DNA of 64,000 bases from positions 90,503,530 to 90,567,529 of the forward strand of contig CM038228.1 of the NCBI GenBank assembly GCA_021442155.1, read 5' to 3'. The position numbers and the translations under genes are program-made. Every line of letters starts with the position of its first letter. The stretch's first letter is position 1. Positions 11,533-23,497 of the stretch are shown here, piece by piece. A model generated the notes under the pieces. It was given only the letters and a program-made list of their open reading frames with translations. It was not told the DNA's origin and did no database searches. The DNA is from Cymbidium sinense (lineage: Eukaryota > Streptophyta > Magnoliopsida > Asparagales > Orchidaceae).

Positions 11533-11875
11533 TTACAGTTATTTGGTTGAGAGTTTTACAAATTCATGATTTTATTTTTTTCTATTTGGTAGAGAAAATA
11601 TAAAGTAATCTGAAAGTTTTGACATCCGGCTGACAAGCTGTATGGTGGCATGTAGCGTAGATCGCGAGGCGGCAGTAATGTGCCAAATGCCACCGTGATT
11701 ATTTATTATCGTGATTTATTTGGAATTCACCCAATGGAAATTCCAAATACAAAATAAATTTTCTAATATATTTGGAATACATTATATTACATCAAATTTT
11801 ACTTTACTTAACCTAATGCCTAAAAGTTTAAATACGCTTAAATATAAGACTAAATACACGTAACCAAATAGCCCC
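11533..11875. mobile_element. Probable MITE
   Basis: The left end contains AGTTATTTGGTTGA and the right end, inverted, reads GGCTATTTGGTTACGTG. AT-rich non-coding DNA separates them, with a GC-richer core near 11640-11700. The TTTGGTT-type ends are common in plant MITEs. The target-site duplication is not clear. Similar words occur at 43105-44110. Confidence 0.4.
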
Positions 11876-12587
11876 TATGTACTTAGTCATACAACTATTT
11901 TGTTTAACTGCAAGATTTTTAAATTTGAGTTTTAATATTTGGAAATTTTTATTTCGGGATATTATAATAAAAATTTAAATATAATAAAATTAAGAATTTT
12001 GGGATACATTTTGATATGATATAATATATGTTTTAACTTATTAAAATTATATTATAGAAATTTTAAAGCAAATTAATGAATTTGAAACTTAGTTTGAAGA
12101 ATAAATCCTAAATATTTTTTTTCATTATATATTTAGTTGAAAGCCTCTTTAAAAGTGTGTTCCTTCGACTCTTCTTCGTAAATGAAAGAAGAGAATATCT
12201 TAAAGTTTTCCTAATTTTTGCCATTAGCACGAAATAAATTAAAATAATTGTCTCATAAAAAAGAGATAATTTTTAATTATATATAAATGGTTTTAGAGTA
12301 CCCTTTCATAATAAATTTTAAAATTTTAAATTTTATTTTAAAATGAGCACAATATAAAATTTGTTTATTTATTTATGCATTGTACTCATCTTAAAATATA
12401 TCTAAAAATTTTAAACCCATTTATCCTTACCTAATTTTTATTTCAATTGGTGTGCAATTCTAACTCATAACAAAAATATATAGTAAACGTTGACTGGATG
12501 ATGGCAAATTTGAATGTATTATTACCTACATAAAAATTAAAATCAAACTCAATGTTTGATAATAAATTGTAAAAAATATATTATTAT

Positions 12588-13383
12588 TCGTGCTAAAATC
12601 AGTGAAGAGTGAAAGTTTTAAATTTGAAATCCAACACACATATATTTAAAGAGTGAACAAGAAAACTCTAATTTTATGAAAACCTCAAAAGAGGAAAAAT
12701 CACTCTCAAGAAAAGCTTCCACTATATATTTGTTTTGAGTACAAGTATTCGATAACGGATTATATAATTGTATAGAAGAGCTCACAATGAGAATCCCAAA
12801 ATCGACAACAAAGATATACCACGCTCGTTGTCAGAATTGCAAGTGGTAGAAGATGATGGTGAACAAATGAAACCAATCGACGATGAAGGTCATCATGATG
12901 GAGACCGACGAGATTGACGACGGGCGAGATCCGTGGCCGACGGCGGTTGGTAACCAACGGGGTGGTCGGCAATCGTGAGTAGTGACACGATTATGCCTGG
13001 AGGATTTTCAAGCTTTAGAGCTCTCTCCTCTCTATTGCTTGGCCTCCCTTCATATGAGAAATAAGAAGCTATTTATAGATTGGAGGAGTGACATTTCTAT
13101 AAATACATGCAAAACTCGTACCACTCCACTCCATCGGATGGCTCAAAATGATTCATTTGATCATTTGATGTATTTTGTGTATTTGAATGCTCAAATGAAG
13201 TCGAAATTATGAGATCTTGGGCTTGTTAGATCCGGCTCGTTAAGACGCTCGATTTGATTATAAACACTTCATTTTTAAGAGTCGATTGATAATAAGCATT
13301 TGATCTCAGTTAGTCTTGATTCAGAATTACATTGCTTTCGACATCAAGATTCGTTTAACTAGTTGAATTTTCGTGGTCATATC
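12588..13383 (-). repeat. 3' LTR of the non-autonomous element
   Basis: It matches the LTR at 16540-17393 in order, including AGAGTGAAAG, TTTAAAGAGTGAACAA, the TATAAATAG box (minus strand, 13069-13077) and the end GTCATATCG. The canonical TG at its minus-strand start has changed to CG, and several short deletions make it shorter than its partner. Confidence 0.8.
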
Positions 13384-13960
13384 GCCTATTTTGGATGATA
13401 TAATCTCAATCATCCAAAAAATATATATGTCGAATACTTAAAATAACAGATTCTTCAATGAAATTTACCATTAACCATACATTTTGAGATAACAGATCTT
13501 CATGTGAAGCACGCGATTATGATCACGAAGCCGCGATATGCATACCAGCGAAGATTTCGGGTTATGGACCCATCGGACACTTATGGGGCGCCTGAGGCAC
13601 CGCTGGCACTTATGGCGACGGCAGATCGCTCATAGGGCTATGGCCTGGCAGCTGCCGCTTCAGCGGGCGCATGCCGGTCACGTTTGATGGTCGCGGCTGA
13701 CCGAATCGCTGCAGCTAGTGCATACGGTCACGCCAGCTGCCCGGCAGTGTAGCTTACAGCGCTGGCGCCGTGCGAAAACACCCATTTTGGCAATTTCGGC
13801 GCTTTTGGCAATTTTTGATGATTTTCAATAATTTTTTTATTTTTTTACCCCTACAAGGAGTCTATAAAAAACCCCTAGGGTTAAAAGAGAAAACACACTT
13901 CTCATATGCTGGAGTGTCCCTCTTCTTCTTAAGAGGAGGTCGTTCAAAGCGTCATGCCCG
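13384..13960 (+). promoter_or_regulatory. Region with antisense TATA-like box inside the element
   Basis: The region next to the 3' LTR carries TCTATAAAAAACCCC (13861-13875) on the plus strand, opposite to the element's own transcription. A CACACTTCTCAT word follows. The block aligns with the minus strand of 2560-2680. A GC-rich segment (13500-13760) lies upstream of the box in both elements. Confidence 0.5.
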
Positions 13961-13974
13961 GTACATACGCTGGT

Positions 13975-14380
13975 TCCGGTTTCCTGAAGAGGCCAACTGC
14001 CCTGGACCGAGTTTGAGGCGATCAAGGCCCACTACATACATCGCACGCTTTTCCTCGAAAGAGGCATCAAATATACTCACCTGGATCGACCGTTTGAGGC
14101 GATGCGCCAGGCCAAAGATGTCATAGTTTTTCCCTCGAAGAGGCGGCCAATCAGACTCGGGTCAACGGATTCGAGGTGATCAAGGCCCGCAGCATACATC
14201 AAGATTCCGGGTTTTCCTCAAAGAGGCGCACGCCTTGGACCGACCGGAGGAGATCAAGGCTCACTGCATCCGGTCTATAGTTTTCCTCGAAAGAGGCGCC
14301 AATCTGCATTTCATCGAACCGACGCGGTACATACATCATATCTACGCTTTCTCGAAGAGGCGCCAATTGTAATTTCTGTC
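13975..14380. repeat. Minisatellite, about 70-85 bp unit
   Basis: About six degenerate copies begin with TTTTCCTCGAAGAGGCGCC, at about 13980, 14050, 14129, 14212, 14280 and 14349. Between these words lie variants of GGACCGA-TTTGAGGCGATCAAGGCC and TACATACATC. The start word contains the palindrome CCTCGAAGAGG. Confidence 0.75.
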
Positions 14381-14399
14381 GGACCGATCGGTTCGGTGG

Positions 14400-15020
14400 C
14401 GATCATCGGCGGCTAATAACCGAGATCTGGACCAGGCCCGACGATGGGTGGCCGGTCGACGAATGCCCGGCGATGATGGCGAGGATAACCGACGATGGTG
14501 GCAACCGACGATATGGCGCGATGATCGCGGGCGGTGACCGCTGGTTGGCGTGGTGACAGAACGCATGGTTGGCGGGCGACGGTATCGGCACAACTGGCGG
14601 TGACGGTGGCGATGTACGGTAGTCAACGGGGATGACCGACGATGATGGGCGCAGGAGATTGCCGACGATGGTCGGCCGTGGTCAAGATGGTGGTTGGCGT
14701 CGACGGCTGGTCACGGTGAATCGGCGAATAATCACGCAGTGGGCGGAGATGACGAGATTGCCGACGGCCGCGTGGTGACCGGCGATGGTGGTTGGCGGCG
14801 ACGGGTGGCTGCAACGGCACAGTCGATGACGGCGACGGAACCGTCGGGGATGATTGTCGATCGGTGGTGGACCACTGAGATCGCCATGGTGATGTCGCCG
14901 GAAAGTCGGCGATGGTGGTTGGCGGCCGACGAGGGTGGTCGCGGCAACTGGCGATGGTGATGACCGGCGGTGGCGGCTGATGGCGATGGCCGCGACGGTT
15001 TACCGAGGTGCACGACAATC
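14400..15020. repeat. CGATGG/TGGCGG low-complexity block
   Basis: The sequence is built from GACGATGGTGG, GGCGACGG and close variants. The same words occur singly inside the LTRs (12890-12965 and 16890-16985), so the block looks like an expansion of LTR-type sequence. Long open frames on both strands (14342-15018) are rich in Arg, His, Pro and Ser and result from this composition. Confidence 0.6.
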
Positions 15021-15179
15021 CGGTGATAACTGTATTTCTACTTCTTCAGGAAATTTCTTGAAACTTCAATGGATGGTTTAATGATAATCGAAGATGGCAG
15101 GAAGCATTAATTAGAACCGCTATTCGAAAGCAACTCAAAAGTCCGATAGATAATTTCAAAGTATCATTCTCCATGATGT

Positions 15180-16160
15180 TACCGATGTTAACTTGCATGT
15201 GAGGGGTAGAATCAATCCGCCGAGGATTTTTGACACATCCGGTGTTGTTTGTCAAAGTGTTAGATGTCATTAACACCGCATGTAAAGAGGTCGAATCAAT
15301 CCGAGGATTTTGACCATCCGAGGTCATTTCGGTCGTGTTACCCATGATATTAACCTGTATGGAAGAGGTCGAATTGGATCCGTTGATGATTTTTGAACTA
15401 TTCGAGGTTATTTGTTAGAGTGTTATTCGATGACGTTAACCTGTATGGAAGAGGTCGAATTGGACCCGCTAAGGATTTTTGACCTATCCGAGGTTATTTG
15501 TCAGAGTGACGTTAACCTGTATGGAAGAGGTCGAATTAAATCCGCTAAAGATTTTTGACCAATCTGAGGTTGTTTGTCAAAGTGTTACTCGATAACGTTA
15601 ACCTGTATGGAAGAGATCGAATTGGATCCGCTGAGAATTTTTGACCTATCCGAGGTTGTTTGTCAGTGTCTTTGCTCGATGACGTTAACCTGTGTGGAGT
15701 AGATGAAGTTTTGATCTATCCGTGTCGAAGTCTTTGCTCGGCGACGCAACTGTATGGAAGAGATTGAATTGAATCGGATTTTGACCTATCCGGTTGTTTG
15801 TCAAAGTATTACTTGATGACGCGTTAACTGTAGTAGCGGTTTTTTGATCTATCCGAGGTTGTTTGTCAGGGTCTTTGCTCGATGATGTTAACTTGTATGG
15901 AAGAGATCGAATTGAATCCGCTGAGGATTTTTGATCTATCCGAGGTTGTTTATCAAAGTATTATTTGATGACATTAACCTGTGTGGAGTAGGTGCGAAGT
16001 TTTGATCTATCCGAGGTTATTTGTCAGAGTCTTTGCTCGATGATGTTAACCTGTATGGAAGAGATCGAATTGAATCCGCTGAGGATTTTTGACCTATCCG
16101 AGGTTATTTGTCAAAGTATTACTTGATGATGTTAACCTGTATGGAAGAGGTCGAATCAAA
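15180..16160. repeat. Tandem array, about 80-90 bp unit with a dimeric pattern
   Basis: About thirteen copies share GTTAACCTGTATGGAAGAGG, then TCGAATTGAATCCGCTGAGG, ATTTTTGACCTATCCGAGG and TTGTTTGTCAAAGT. Starts lie near 15189, 15270, 15347, 15434, 15510, 15595, 15684, 15744, 15822, 15888, 15970, 16054 and 16131. From about 15600 two unit types, one with GAAGAGATCGAATT and one with GTGGAGTAG--GAAGTTTTG, tend to alternate. Confidence 0.85.
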
Positions 16161-16516
16161 ACATCCGTTTGTAGTTGTAGCCAAAGTTGCTCCTTACCCT
16201 TGGTCTTATTTTTCCATGAGTATAATTGAAAAATCATAATTTGTAAAGCTATATCTCTTCTCAATATTGAAATATCCTTCAACTTTGACTTGTTTCTTGG
16301 GATGGTAATCGATTAGATGCTTAACATATTAACATGGGCGATCTTCTAAGATTAAGAGTTGCCCTCAATTTTCGATAAAATCTAAAGAAACAAAGTTTGA
16401 TGAATCTTTATTCTTCACTTGTGTTCCTTAAAAGCTTGAAATGTTCCACCTCGATGGTGGTTTTGATCTTGTTGGAAACTTGGTTACTATACAAGATGAA
16501 ATAATGAGAATCAGTT
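16160..16516 (-). other. 5' internal leader of the non-autonomous element
   Basis: This single-copy part follows the primer binding site on the minus strand. It has a few short frames (for example 16282-16094) with no protein I recognise. It could hold a packaging signal or a remnant of gag, but nothing in the sequence decides this. Confidence 0.4.
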
Positions 16517-16533
16517 TCCCACAGACGGCACCA
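16517..16533 (-). promoter_or_regulatory. Primer binding site of the LTR element
   Basis: TGGTGCCGTCTGTGGGA begins with TGG, the complement of a tRNA CCA end, and starts six bases after the 5' LTR. It fixes the element's orientation as minus. Confidence 0.75.
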
Positions 16534-16539
16534 AACTAT

Positions 16540-17393
16540 TGTGTGCTAGAAAACCAGTTGCAGTAGAGTGAAAGTTTACGCCTTAGCCTTGTTGTGAAAT
16601 CCAGCACACACACAGGTATTTAAAGAGTGAACAAAAAAAACTCCAAAATTTTTATGTCGAAAATCACGAAAAGAGGGAAAAAATCATGGGGCCTAGCCCA
16701 GTAAAAAGCTTCCACTATATATTTATTTTGGAGTACAAGTTTCTCGATAACGGGATTACATAATTGTTTATGAAAAGGGCTGACAATGGGAATCCCAAAA
16801 TCAGACAACAACAGCCATATAGTCACGTTTCAGTCAAATAGCAAGCAAATGATGATGGTGAACAACGGGGAACGCACCACGATGAAGGTTGTCATGATGG
16901 AGATGAAGATTGACCACGAGAGGATCAGCGGCGTTGTTGGCCGGCGATGGTGGTTGGTAACAACGGAGTGGTCGACGACCGTCGAGTGGTGGCACGATTA
17001 TGCCTAGAGGATTTTCAAGCTTTAGAGCTCTCTCCTCTCTCTTGCTTGGTCTCCTTCATATGAGGAATGAGGGGCTATTTATAGATTGGAGGAGTGGCAT
17101 TTCTATAAATACATGCAAAACCTGTACCACTCCACTCCATTGGACGGCTTAAAATGATTCATTTGATCATTTGATATATTTTGTGTATTTGAATGCTCAA
17201 ATGAAGTTGGAATTATGAGATATTGGGCTTGTTAGATCCAGCTCGTCAAGATGCTAGATTTGACTATAAACACTCCATGTTTAAGAGTCGATTGATAATA
17301 AGCGATTGATCTCGGTTAGTCTTGATTCAGAATCACATTATTTTCGACATCAAGATTCGTGCTTCGACTAGTGAAATTTTCAGGGTCATATCA
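16540..17393 (-). repeat. 5' LTR of the non-autonomous element
   Basis: In minus orientation it starts TGATATGACC and ends GCACACA. A TATAAATAG box lies at 17075-17083 and a CATATGAAGGAG stretch about 20 bases downstream. It is 854 bp long and keeps both TG and CA ends. Confidence 0.82.
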
Positions 17394-17398
17394 ATTAT

Positions 17399-18376
17399 AA
17401 TATAGAAGTTTAGAGAAGCCCTGATTCATTAGAGTTATTTTTGATAGATTATATCATACAATGTTTGATAATCCTCCTTTGAGGAGAGCAGGTTGTGGGT
17501 AAAAAGTCTAGTATAATCTGGAAGCTAACATAAAAAATCAAAATTGGTGTTGATATCATGCATTATCCTCATTAGCAATAACATATGTTAATATTATAAG
17601 CGATGATAAGTGACAATTGACAATTGTCAACCTTAAAGTTGAAAATGCATATCGATGTTATAAGTAATGGGCTTATAAACACGATCCCTTGCCCTGATAA
17701 ACTTAGTATTCAAATTCTCAGAATCCCTTTATGCCTTCTTAAGAGTCTTAAGAATGCTAGCACATTCAGTGTGGATGTCCATAACATAGATAAGAACTCT
17801 TTTACTTCTAATACCACTACATGAGCTCTCCTATCTATAATAAGAAAATTAGCTAATGCTTATGATTAATGATTAAGATTACTAAAATCATATAACATTG
17901 CACACATCCTAGATAAAAATATATTTTATATAAGCCATTCAATGTTTCAATTCATCTACAAATAGAACCACAACCATAAATTTCTTTAGTGCTGTTGCTT
18001 AATAAGCCACATCACCCTATTCCCTCAAAGAAGCTGGAGGATGGTCATTTTTCCTAGAGAAATAACATCATCACTAATATAAGTTAAATATTATTGAGAC
18101 AATTAAAACTGAAAATTCTTCCGTTATAGATGGACATAGATGGGAATGAGAAGCTCCATCAATTGAAGCTCTAACATGCTCTTATATAAACACATTAATA
18201 GGAATAGAGCCTACTCAAAGGGACTTCCCATCTCTTGATGCACAAAAAAAAAGCAAGAATGAAAAGGCTAGTGAAAAAAAAATAGAAATATGTCAATAAT
18301 GAAATAAAGTTCTAATAAGACATTGTGAAAGTGAAGAACATGAAGCAATGCCTTACTTCTCATACTTCGAAGTGTT
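17399..18376. other. Intergenic DNA, no gene recognised
   Basis: AT-rich DNA with short frames such as 17624-17824. It may include worn retroelement sequence, but no motif can be named. Confidence 0.4.
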
Positions 18377-19905
18377 ACAACAACAACAACAACAAGCCTT
18401 TATCCCACTAAGTGGGGTCAGCTGCATGAATCCTCCGTCTCCATTGTGTCATATTATGTGTCAAATTCTCATTTAATTCAAGTATACTAATGTCATTTTT
18501 TATACATCTTAGCCATGTCTTTTTAGGTCTACCTCTACCTTTCTTAACATAAGGCAAATCTAATGCATCTACTCTCCTAACCGGGTCATTGGACGGCCGA
18601 CGCTTTATGTGGCCAAACCAATTAAGGCGACTCTACTCCAACTTTTTTTGAACATACTCATTTCACATTTTATCTCTAAAAGTAAAGCCACTCGTCCACG
18701 TGAGCATACTCATAGCTACAACACTTTGGTCTCATGCTTCTCTTATATTGGCCAACATTTTACACCATAAGTCATTATAGGTCTTACCACCATCTTATAA
18801 AATTGTCTCTTAAGTTTAAAATGCTTTTTTCTCACAATAGTCTAGATAAATTCCTCCACTTCAACCATCCAACTTGAATCCAACTAATAACATCTCCATC
18901 TATTTCGCCATCATTTTGATCAATAGAGCCTAAATATCTTAATCGCTCACTCTTTTTAATGACTTGCTCACCTAATGTCATAACACTACCACTATAGCTT
19001 CTACAACTAAAATTACACTCCATATATTCAGTTTTAGATCTACTTAAATGAAAACCTTTAAACTCTAAGGTTGACCTCCATAATTCAAGTTTCTCTTGGA
19101 CTCCTTCTCTAGTCTTATCAATAAGAAGAATGTCATCAACAAAAAAGCATACACCAAGGTACATCTTCTTGTAAATGCCTAGTAAGAACATCCATACTTA
19201 AAGCAAAAAAGATAAGGGCTTAAAGCTGATCCTTAATGTAACCCAACTAAAATAGAAAAATATTTTGTCAATCATCCTTGTGTTTGAGCTCTAGTATACA
19301 TATCCTTAATGACTTGAATATAACCAATATTAACTCCTTTCTTTTCTAGAACTCTCCAAAGAACATCTCTTGAAACTTTATTATAAGCTTTCTCTAAATC
19401 AATAAATACCATATGTAGATCCTCCTTGCTTTCTCTATATTTCTCCATCAAACATCTTAACAAATGTATATCATCCATAGTAGATCTACCTAGCATGAAA
19501 CCAAACTAATTGTGAGTAACTTTTGTATCACATCGTAACCTATGCTCAATTATTCTCTCCGATAATTTTAATGTATGACACATTAACTTAATTCCTTTAT
19601 AATTTGCACACTCTTGTGCATCACCTTTATTCTTAAATATAGGAACCAACAAACTCTTTCTCCACTAATCCAACATCTTTTTAGTCTTTAAATAATATTA
19701 AAATGATTTGTAAGCCAAGAAATTCCTTGATCTTCTAAATATTTTCACACTTTTATTAGAATATCATCAGGTCCTACTATTTTTTCACATTTCATTTTTT
19801 TTAAAGCTTATGTAACTTCAGATTTACTAATACGATGATAAAAATAAAATTTCCTATTTTTGTTTATGGTATTAAGGTTGCTAAAATCAATCATACTTTG
19901 AGATC
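18377..19905 (-). mobile_element. LINE (L1-like), reverse transcriptase and 3' end
   Basis: The minus strand encodes an RT with GRSTMDDIHLLRCLMEKY and HMVFIDLEKAYNKVSRDVLWR (19496-19272), then FVDDILLIDKTREG, SKTEYMECNFS and LRYLGSI (19191-18832). FVDD stands where active copies have F/YADD. Frames change between the two parts. The C-terminal tail (CFGHIKRRPS, DPVRRVD, GRGRPKKTW, about 18620-18520) and the tail WRRRIHAADP (about 18430) follow, ending in a (TTG)n tail at 18396-18377. The copy is broken and lacks its middle. The same 3' end occurs at 46611 and 63852. Confidence 0.85.
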
Positions 19906-19920
19906 CTTTTTAATATCAAA

Positions 19921-22900
19921 TGATTATGTTGAATTAGTTAATTAATCAATTTGATTTTTAGTTTATTTAATGATTAATTTATTTTAGTTTATTTATATTC
20001 ATTAAGGAGTTTCATATGATTAAGACTGTGTGCTTAGTGTAGGTTTAGTTATACTAGTTTGACTTATGTTAAAGTTTTCTAGATTTATTTAATTTTAAGT
20101 TTGATTTAAAATTCAATCATTTAATTGAGTTTTATTAAATTAAATAGGTTTAATCATATTTAATTTAATTTCTTAGGAGGATGATATTTTTCTGATTTGA
20201 GATTTGGTTAATGATTGCTTAAGTGTTATTTGATTTCTGATTTTGATTTTGATATTTAAATTATTTTTAAATTATATTTTAATTAAGTCATTAATTGATT
20301 AAACTTTAATCTTAAGTGTTTTTAGGGGTTCATTAGGATTCAGAAAATTATATTATTTCCTTAAGAGTCATAGATGTCAATCAAAGTGATTTAAGCCATT
20401 TTAAAGATTTTTTGTAAATTTATGAATTTCTATTCGATTTATATTTTTATTAAAATGGACAATCTAAACTTCAAAATTTAATTTCCCTTAATTGAAAAGT
20501 CTTTTTCACTTAATATTTTTATGGTAGGTTTGCTTTAACTTAATTTCAATCTCTAAAAATTTCAACTCAATCCGACTTATATTTTTAGAGTAATTAATGA
20601 AACATTATTTTTACTAAAACCTAAATTAAGCTTAAACCATTTAGTAAAATTTAGTGATTTTGGGTTTATTGGGTTCCTCTCGAAAAGACAAATCCAACAA
20701 GCCCTTGTTTGCAATTTTTGGTTATGTATTTTATTTTTTATAAATTTTTGAAGTTTCAAATGATTTAAAGTAATTTTTTAAATCAGAAAATCAGATTTTT
20801 GTAATTAGCACAATTGCATGCGGTAACAGCGTGCATTAACATCGATCGCGTCAGCGCCACCCACAACCCTGATTGGGTGCAGCTGATCAGGCGAAGAGCA
20901 GAGGTCAACAGCTAGATGGCCGGTGGTTCCTCGACCGTCGATAGTAGATCGGATCATCATCAGCGATCAGGCCAAGATCGCGCGTCCGGATCGCATGATT
21001 TGAGCCATCCGATCCTGAGCAGGATCGGGCGCCACTTTCGCGGTGGTGAACGAGAAATCGGTTTTTTTGAGAAAAAAAAATGGTTTAAAGTGAAAACTTG
21101 TTCAAATGGACTCATTTTCACGTCGATTCATACCGAAAAAAATCTATTTTTTAATTGGGATGATTTAAAGTAAAAAATGCAGGATTATCTAGGGTGGATT
21201 TCTAAAAATCACGCAGAAACTGTCACAAAATGAAGGATCCTTACATAGTTTTTGAAGGTTACCTCACTAGGGATGATTTTCGGTAATGACTCGAGCGAAC
21301 TCTTAGGTATGTGAGGAAGCTTTGGAATGATTTTAACCTTTGCCTCCCTTTGGAATGTCATTTTCTCAAATATTCACCATTGTCTTTCTAGAAAAGCTTT
21401 TATTGTATTTTTGAGCTCAAAAATAGCTCAAAGAGGTGAGGGATGGGTTCCTTTTTTGCTTTAGGGAGCTCTTGGGGGATGAATAGTTGTAGGAGGAAGA
21501 GTAATGAAGCCTCATTTTCCCCTCCTTTTAAAATGGCTGAAAATCCACCCTTTTTAAAATTTTTTGACTCCACAGTATTATCATCTTGCTTGGGGTGGTT
21601 GGGATGGATGATGGATTGATTGAGGACTTTGGATTTTTGTTCCAAAATTCTCTCTTGCTGCCACATGATCAGCTCTATTAAATGCAAATGTTGGGGAGGA
21701 GTTAAGTGCATGTGATGGAGAAGAATTAAATGAGGTTAGGTAGAATCCTATGTGGGAGAGGATCCGTGAGAGATTTAATTGAGTTGGGTTGATTTTGGGC
21801 TGATCCCAAATGGGTTTGGGTTGGGTTTGATCAACCCCCAATGGGTCATAGCTTGGTTTCAAGGGATTTGGCACAATTTGAGTCATATGGGTCATATTGG
21901 GTCATATCAGGTTAGGTTGGCCAATTGGTCAAATTGGGTAAAACTAAGGATTAGGTTAGGTTCAAATGATAATTTGAAGAGTTTTGGCATGATTAAATTG
22001 ATTTAATTTGGCTTAGAATTGATTTTGTCTTATTTAGAATCAAATGGGTCAAATGGGTCAAGTTGACCAATTTGACTGAAATTGGCCAAATCAGTTTGGG
22101 TTATGGGTTGATTCATGTTCAATTGGCTAATTGAAGATGAATTTTTTCTTTAGTTTGAATCAATTTTGGATTTAATTTGGATTTAGGCCAAATTGACCCT
22201 TTAGGCCTATTTGGGCTTAATGGCTCATCAAATTGATTGGGTTTAATTATGACTTTGTTCAAGTTCAATAATTAATTTGGAATGAACTTGAGCCATTGGT
22301 TGCAATCAATTTGGGTTAGATCATGATTTGACCTAATTTGATCATTTAGGCAAATTTGGGTTAACTTAGATCAAATAGCCAATTGGGCTTGGTTTGGCTC
22401 AATTGGTGGTCAAGTCATATTTAAATATTGATTTTGGGTTTATTCAAATCATTGGTTTCAATTAATTTGATAAAGGATGAGTTTTGGCTAGTTTTGGTTC
22501 ATTTTAGGAGACTTGGTCAAATGACTAAGTTGGTTTGATGATTTACATTGATCATTTTAGGGTGATCAACAATCATGGTGGAAGGTTTTGGTGAGCTTGG
22601 TTTAATCCAACTTGGGTTGGATTGGAAGTTGGCTCAAATGGGTCCTTTAGGTCACTTTAGGTCAAGTGGACCTAAGTAAGTCAATTGGTTTGGTTTTGGT
22701 TTGATTCGAGTTTAGTTGAATTTATATATGTGCCTTAGATTGAAATATAAATTCAACGACAATCAATTGTCCAATAGGTTATGGCTCCATTGAAAGTTTT
22801 AAGTCAAAAGGGCAAGTTAGCTTGACTTGGGTTAACTTAATTTGGTTTGATGATTATAGGTTTTATTTATATTTGGATAAATGATCGAATGAATAATTGA

Positions 22901-23493
22901 TTCGAAGAAAATCCATTGGTTTTGACTTGATTTGGATATAATTTGGCTAAGTCCAAAGAATTGCTTAAAGGGCTTAGATTGAGTTTGGATTTGATTTTTG
23001 ATGTAGTTTTGGTCATTTAAATTTGGATTTCATTTATATTTGTGAATATAAATAAAATAATAATTAATTTATAAAGAAATCAATTGAGTTTGATTTGATC
23101 TAAAGGGTGTTTTGGCTAAGCTTATGAATGTAGTTCATATGGCTTATGAAGGGTCTTATGATTTAAATTTGATTGTAGGTTTCAATCATTTGGAGTCAAA
23201 TTTGAAATTAGATTTGGAATTTGAATTTGAATTTTAGATTTGATTTGAGAATTGAATATGGATTTGATTTGAGAAAGTATATCTAGATTTGGTTTAAGCT
23301 ATAGGATAGATAATTTCCTTAAGTCCTAAGGCATAGCTTAATTTTATGATTAACACTTCTAAGTCTCTAAGCTTAGGTTAAGTGTTCACCTAATCACTAA
23401 AAGTTTCTTATGACTAAGGAGTTCTTAGTGTCTAGAAGAGTCCTAACTCTAAGAAGATGAGGTTAAAAGCTCACTCCAACAGTGAAGTTAACA
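19921..23493 (-). repeat. Long LTR-like block between two LINE fragments
   Basis: This 3.57 kb block begins TGATTATG and ends GTTAACA on the plus strand, which gives TG...CA ends in either orientation. The LINE RT stops just to its left and the LINE endonuclease starts just to its right. It has a GC-rich part (20810-21060), a TTTTAAAAGG box on the minus strand near 21525, and a long T/G-rich part with recurring CAAATTGG and TTGGGTT words (21770-23330). Such very long LTRs are typical of Del/Tekay chromoviruses. No matching five-base duplication was found (TCAAA against CCTCC), and about 0.8 kb of the LINE is missing at the junction. Confidence 0.4.
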
Positions 23494-23497
23494 CCTC

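Larger units (their letters stand above)
12588..17393 (-). mobile_element. Complete non-autonomous LTR retrotransposon (Tat-related)
   Basis: The two LTRs (12588-13383 and 16540-17393) are similar along their length and lie in the same direction. In minus orientation the 5' LTR is followed after six bases by a primer binding site TGGTGCCGTCTGTGGGA (16517-16533). An AAAATAGG purine stretch (13384-13392) precedes the 3' LTR. Five-base direct repeats ATTAT flank the element at 12583-12587 and 17394-17398. The 3.2 kb interior has no gag or pol. It holds a short non-repeated part, a tandem array at 15180-16160, a CGATGG-rich block, and a second array at 13975-14380. It would need proteins from an autonomous partner. 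Its 3' LTR border resembles that of the element at 1-4222. Confidence 0.82.

Noticed and set aside
14342..15018. Long minus- and plus-strand open frames of 90-130 codons
   Set aside because: They arise from CGATGG-type low-complexity DNA inside the LTR element, are rich in Arg, His, Pro and Ser, and match no protein family.
15180..16160. CRISPR-like repeat array
   Set aside because: The units are contiguous, diverged minisatellite copies within an LTR element.
21400..22006. Open frames of about 75-104 codons on both strands
   Set aside because: They lie in the LTR-like block with repeated TTGGGTT/CAAATTGG words and show no known motif.
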